From contig JAUVXT010000126.1 of the NCBI GenBank assembly GCA_030603465.1, positions 1 to 7,324 of the forward strand: a DNA stretch of 7,324 bases, in the 5' to 3' direction. The DNA comes from Deltaproteobacteria bacterium (lineage in GTDB: Bacteria; Desulfobacterota; Syntrophia; Syntrophales; UBA2210). Under the pieces are notes generated by a model that saw only the letters and a program-made list of their open reading frames with translations, was not told where the DNA came from and ran no database searches. Shown here piece after piece: positions 5,743-7,324 of this stretch. Within the stretch, counting starts at the first letter, position 1. Each line of letters begins with the position of its first letter. The position numbers and the translations under genes were made by a program.

Positions 5743-6351
5743 ATGAAAAGAAATATATGGATGATCGGTTCATTGGCAATTATTTGCAGTTTTATGTTCA
5801 TTTTTGCGGCCGGGTGTGCGAAAACTCCCGTTGTAAAGGAAGAGGTCGCTCTTCAGGAAGCGGCCGCTCCTCAGAAAGAGATTGCTCTTCAGGAGGCGGA
5901 ATCTGTAACATCTGCGGTTGAAACTGCTCCTGCAAAAGTTGGAGAGGTTCAAGACCAGGGCATGACAGAAAAGGCACTGTGGGAAGCGTTACTTGCCGAG
6001 GCCTCAATCTTCAAGGATAGGGATATTTATTTTTCATTTGACAGATATGATCTTAATTCAGATGCACGGCAAAATCTGGGAAGACTGGCGGACTGGCTAC
6101 TTATACACCCGGAATTTGAAGTAACGATCGAAGGTCACTGTGATGAGAGAGGAACAACAGAATACAACCTGGCCCTCGGCGAAAGGCGTGCGGGAGCCGC
6201 CAAGGCCTACATTATTAACCTTGGAGTAGATATAGGTAAAGTGTCGACAATCAGTTATGGTGAGGAATTACCATTAGATCCAGGGCATGATGAAGCATCC
6301 TGGTCAAAGAACAGGAGAGATCATTTTCTGGTTTATCCTTCTAGGAAGTAA
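5743..6351 (+). CDS. pal: Pal, peptidoglycan-associated outer-membrane lipoprotein
   Basis: Pal anchors the outer membrane to peptidoglycan. The N-terminus is a lipoprotein signal with lipobox AAGC and lipidated Cys25. Residue 26 is Ala, which fits sorting to the outer membrane. Residues 27-75 are a flexible Ala/Glu/Gln linker holding a short duplicated motif (EVALQEA 34-40 and EIALQEA 46-52). Residues 90-200 are an OmpA-like domain: IYFSFDRYDL (95-104), GHCDERGTTEYN (131-142) and ALGERRA (144-150). Asp134 and Arg149, 15 residues apart, sit where OmpA-family proteins bind the diaminopimelate of peptidoglycan. The linker makes the protein somewhat longer than Escherichia coli Pal (173 residues). 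A 65-base gap follows tolB. The CpoB-like gene follows 21 bases downstream. Confidence 0.95.
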   Translation: MKRNIWMIGSLAIICSFMFIFAAGCAKTPVVKEEVALQEAAAPQKEIALQEAESVTSAVETAPAKVGEVQDQGMTEKALWEALLAEASIFKDRDIYFSFDRYDLNSDARQNLGRLADWLLIHPEFEVTIEGHCDERGTTEYNLALGERRAGAAKAYIINLGVDIGKVSTISYGEELPLDPGHDEASWSKNRRDHFLVYPSRK

Positions 6352-6372
6352 TGAGTTAGGAGCAGCAACCCC

Positions 6373-7281
6373 TTGAAAAAACTTGTTGTTCTGTTAATTA
6401 CGTTGCTCTTCCTTGTGGGTGCGTCGGGATGTGCATTCAAGGAAGATCTTGACCGGTTTTATCTGACCCTTGATAAAAGGATAGAAGAGGTAAACAGGGA
6501 TTTATCCAGGGTTAAAAAGGACTTTAGCCGGTTTAAGGAGGAGGATTATTCCAAATTAGAGGGGAAAACCTCTTCTAACTTATCCGAAATTCAGGGACTT
6601 CAGGAATCGGTTGAGAAGAACAGAGAGTCCAATAAATCTACAAGGAAAAATCAAGCGGGTTTTGGTGAAGATTTCAATGATTTGAGATCAGAAATAAGGA
6701 ACCTGAGAGGGGCTGTTGAGGAACTGAAGAGGGAAGTGACAACCCTTAAAGCAAAACCTAAGGATAGAGTTGAGTCGAAAGAACTGAACAAGACTCTGAA
6801 CGATATTGCAGTCAGGCTAAGCTACATTGAGCAGTACTTGGAGGTAGGAGGAAAAGAGGCCGTCAGAGAAGAGAGTGAAGGCGATAAGGTTTCTCCTCCG
6901 GAAAAGGTTGACAAAGAGAAGGCCTATTCCGACGCCTATAAGGCCTTTAAAAATGGTGAATATAGCAGGGCAAGAAAGGAATTCGAGGAATTTCTAAGGT
7001 CTTTTTCTGACACAGAATATTCCGATAATGCCCAGTTCTGGATAGGGGAGTGTTATTACTTCGAGGGTAAGTATGAAAAGGCTATCCTTGAGTATGAAAA
7101 AGTAATCAAAAATTATCCTAAGGGTAATAAGGTTCCTAATGCCCTTTTGAAGCAAGCCGTTTGTTTTCTTAAGATTGAAGACAAGGCGAGTGCCAAGTTA
7201 CTTTTACAGAGAGTAATCAAAGATTACCCCGGCACGACTCCTGCCAGGATAGCAAGACAAAGTTTGGTTGATATAAAATAG
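6373..7281 (+). CDS. cpoB: CpoB/YbgF-like TPR lipoprotein, Tol-Pal system partner
   Basis: CpoB (YbgF) links the Tol-Pal machine with peptidoglycan synthesis during division in Escherichia coli. The start is TTG 6373 (MKKLVVLL...), with AGGAG at 6358-6362, 10 bases upstream. Residues 1-20 form a lipoprotein signal with lipobox ASGC and lipidated Cys20, followed by Ala21, so an outer-membrane location is likely. Residues 25-155 are a charged coiled coil, interrupted by a Ser/Asn/Lys-rich stretch near 65-100. Residues 182-300 hold three TPR-like repeats: YSDAYKAFKNGEYSRARKEF (185-204), FWIGECYYFEGKYEKAILEY (222-241) and the third from about 255. Order and position after pal match ybgF. The Escherichia coli protein is a soluble periplasmic protein of 263 residues, so the lipid anchor and longer coiled coil are differences. 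An operon-ending terminator overlaps its stop codon. Confidence 0.88.
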   Translation: MKKLVVLLITLLFLVGASGCAFKEDLDRFYLTLDKRIEEVNRDLSRVKKDFSRFKEEDYSKLEGKTSSNLSEIQGLQESVEKNRESNKSTRKNQAGFGEDFNDLRSEIRNLRGAVEELKREVTTLKAKPKDRVESKELNKTLNDIAVRLSYIEQYLEVGGKEAVREESEGDKVSPPEKVDKEKAYSDAYKAFKNGEYSRARKEFEEFLRSFSDTEYSDNAQFWIGECYYFEGKYEKAILEYEKVIKNYPKGNKVPNALLKQAVCFLKIEDKASAKLLLQRVIKDYPGTTPARIARQSLVDIK

Positions 7282-7322
7282 CTGACGGCAGTAGGGCGAT
7301 TGACCCCGCCGTCAGCTTTTTT
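7281..7322 (+). terminator. Intrinsic terminator of the tol-pal operon
   Basis: GCTGACGGC (7281-7289) and GCCGTCAGC (7308-7316) form a perfect 9-bp GC-rich stem. A GGG/CCC pairing inside the loop (7294-7296 with part of 7304-7307) may extend it, and TTTTTT (7317-7322) follows. The stem begins at the last base of the cpoB stop codon. Confidence 0.93.
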
Positions 7323-7324
7323 AT

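Overview
The window joins two unlike parts. The right part (about 2347-7322) is a complete tol-pal operon on the + strand: tolQ, tolR, tolA, tolB, pal and a cpoB/ybgF-like gene, with a sigma70-like promoter in front and a strong intrinsic terminator behind. The tight packing, the short TolA, the lipoprotein form of the CpoB-like protein and the use of GTG and TTG starts suggest a Gram-negative bacterium of the Desulfobacterota ('Deltaproteobacteria') type. That placement is inference from protein style; no rRNA or other marker gene is present.

The left part (1-2303) is accessory DNA and is visibly more AT-rich in its genes. Bases 1-133 look like the right end of an insertion sequence: the last codons of a probable transposase (2-58), then two imperfect copies of a 23-base repeat (76-98 and 114-136). 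The IS end runs straight into a two-gene unit. The first gene (128-901) encodes a winged-helix-like segment fused to a TIR domain, and its only upstream start codon lies inside the IS end, so it is probably 5'-truncated. The second gene (906-1649) encodes a complete-looking winged-helix-like domain, an acidic linker and a short C-terminal strand-helix tail. Its core resembles the N-terminal part of the TIR protein.

Immediately after the stop of the second gene there is a 73-base element (1655-1727) with the architecture of an integron attC recombination site: two R boxes, two 5-base unpaired spacers, and a 15-bp stem with three extra bases all on the L'' arm. I therefore read the TIR/winged-helix pair as a mobile integron gene cassette, very likely an anti-phage or other conflict module, that an IS has since cut into at its 5' side. 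No integron integrase is visible.

Between the attC and tolQ, the - strand holds a frameshifted gene remnant (1778-2303). Two coding-looking reading frames abut near 1953-1987, and the stop codon falls inside a perfect RYYYAAC box. I do not recognise the family.

In the operon, TolQ and TolR form the proton-driven inner-membrane motor, TolA is the transmitting rod, TolB is the periplasmic propeller, Pal is the peptidoglycan-binding outer-membrane lipoprotein and CpoB is the TPR partner. Together they pull the outer membrane inward at division and keep the envelope intact.
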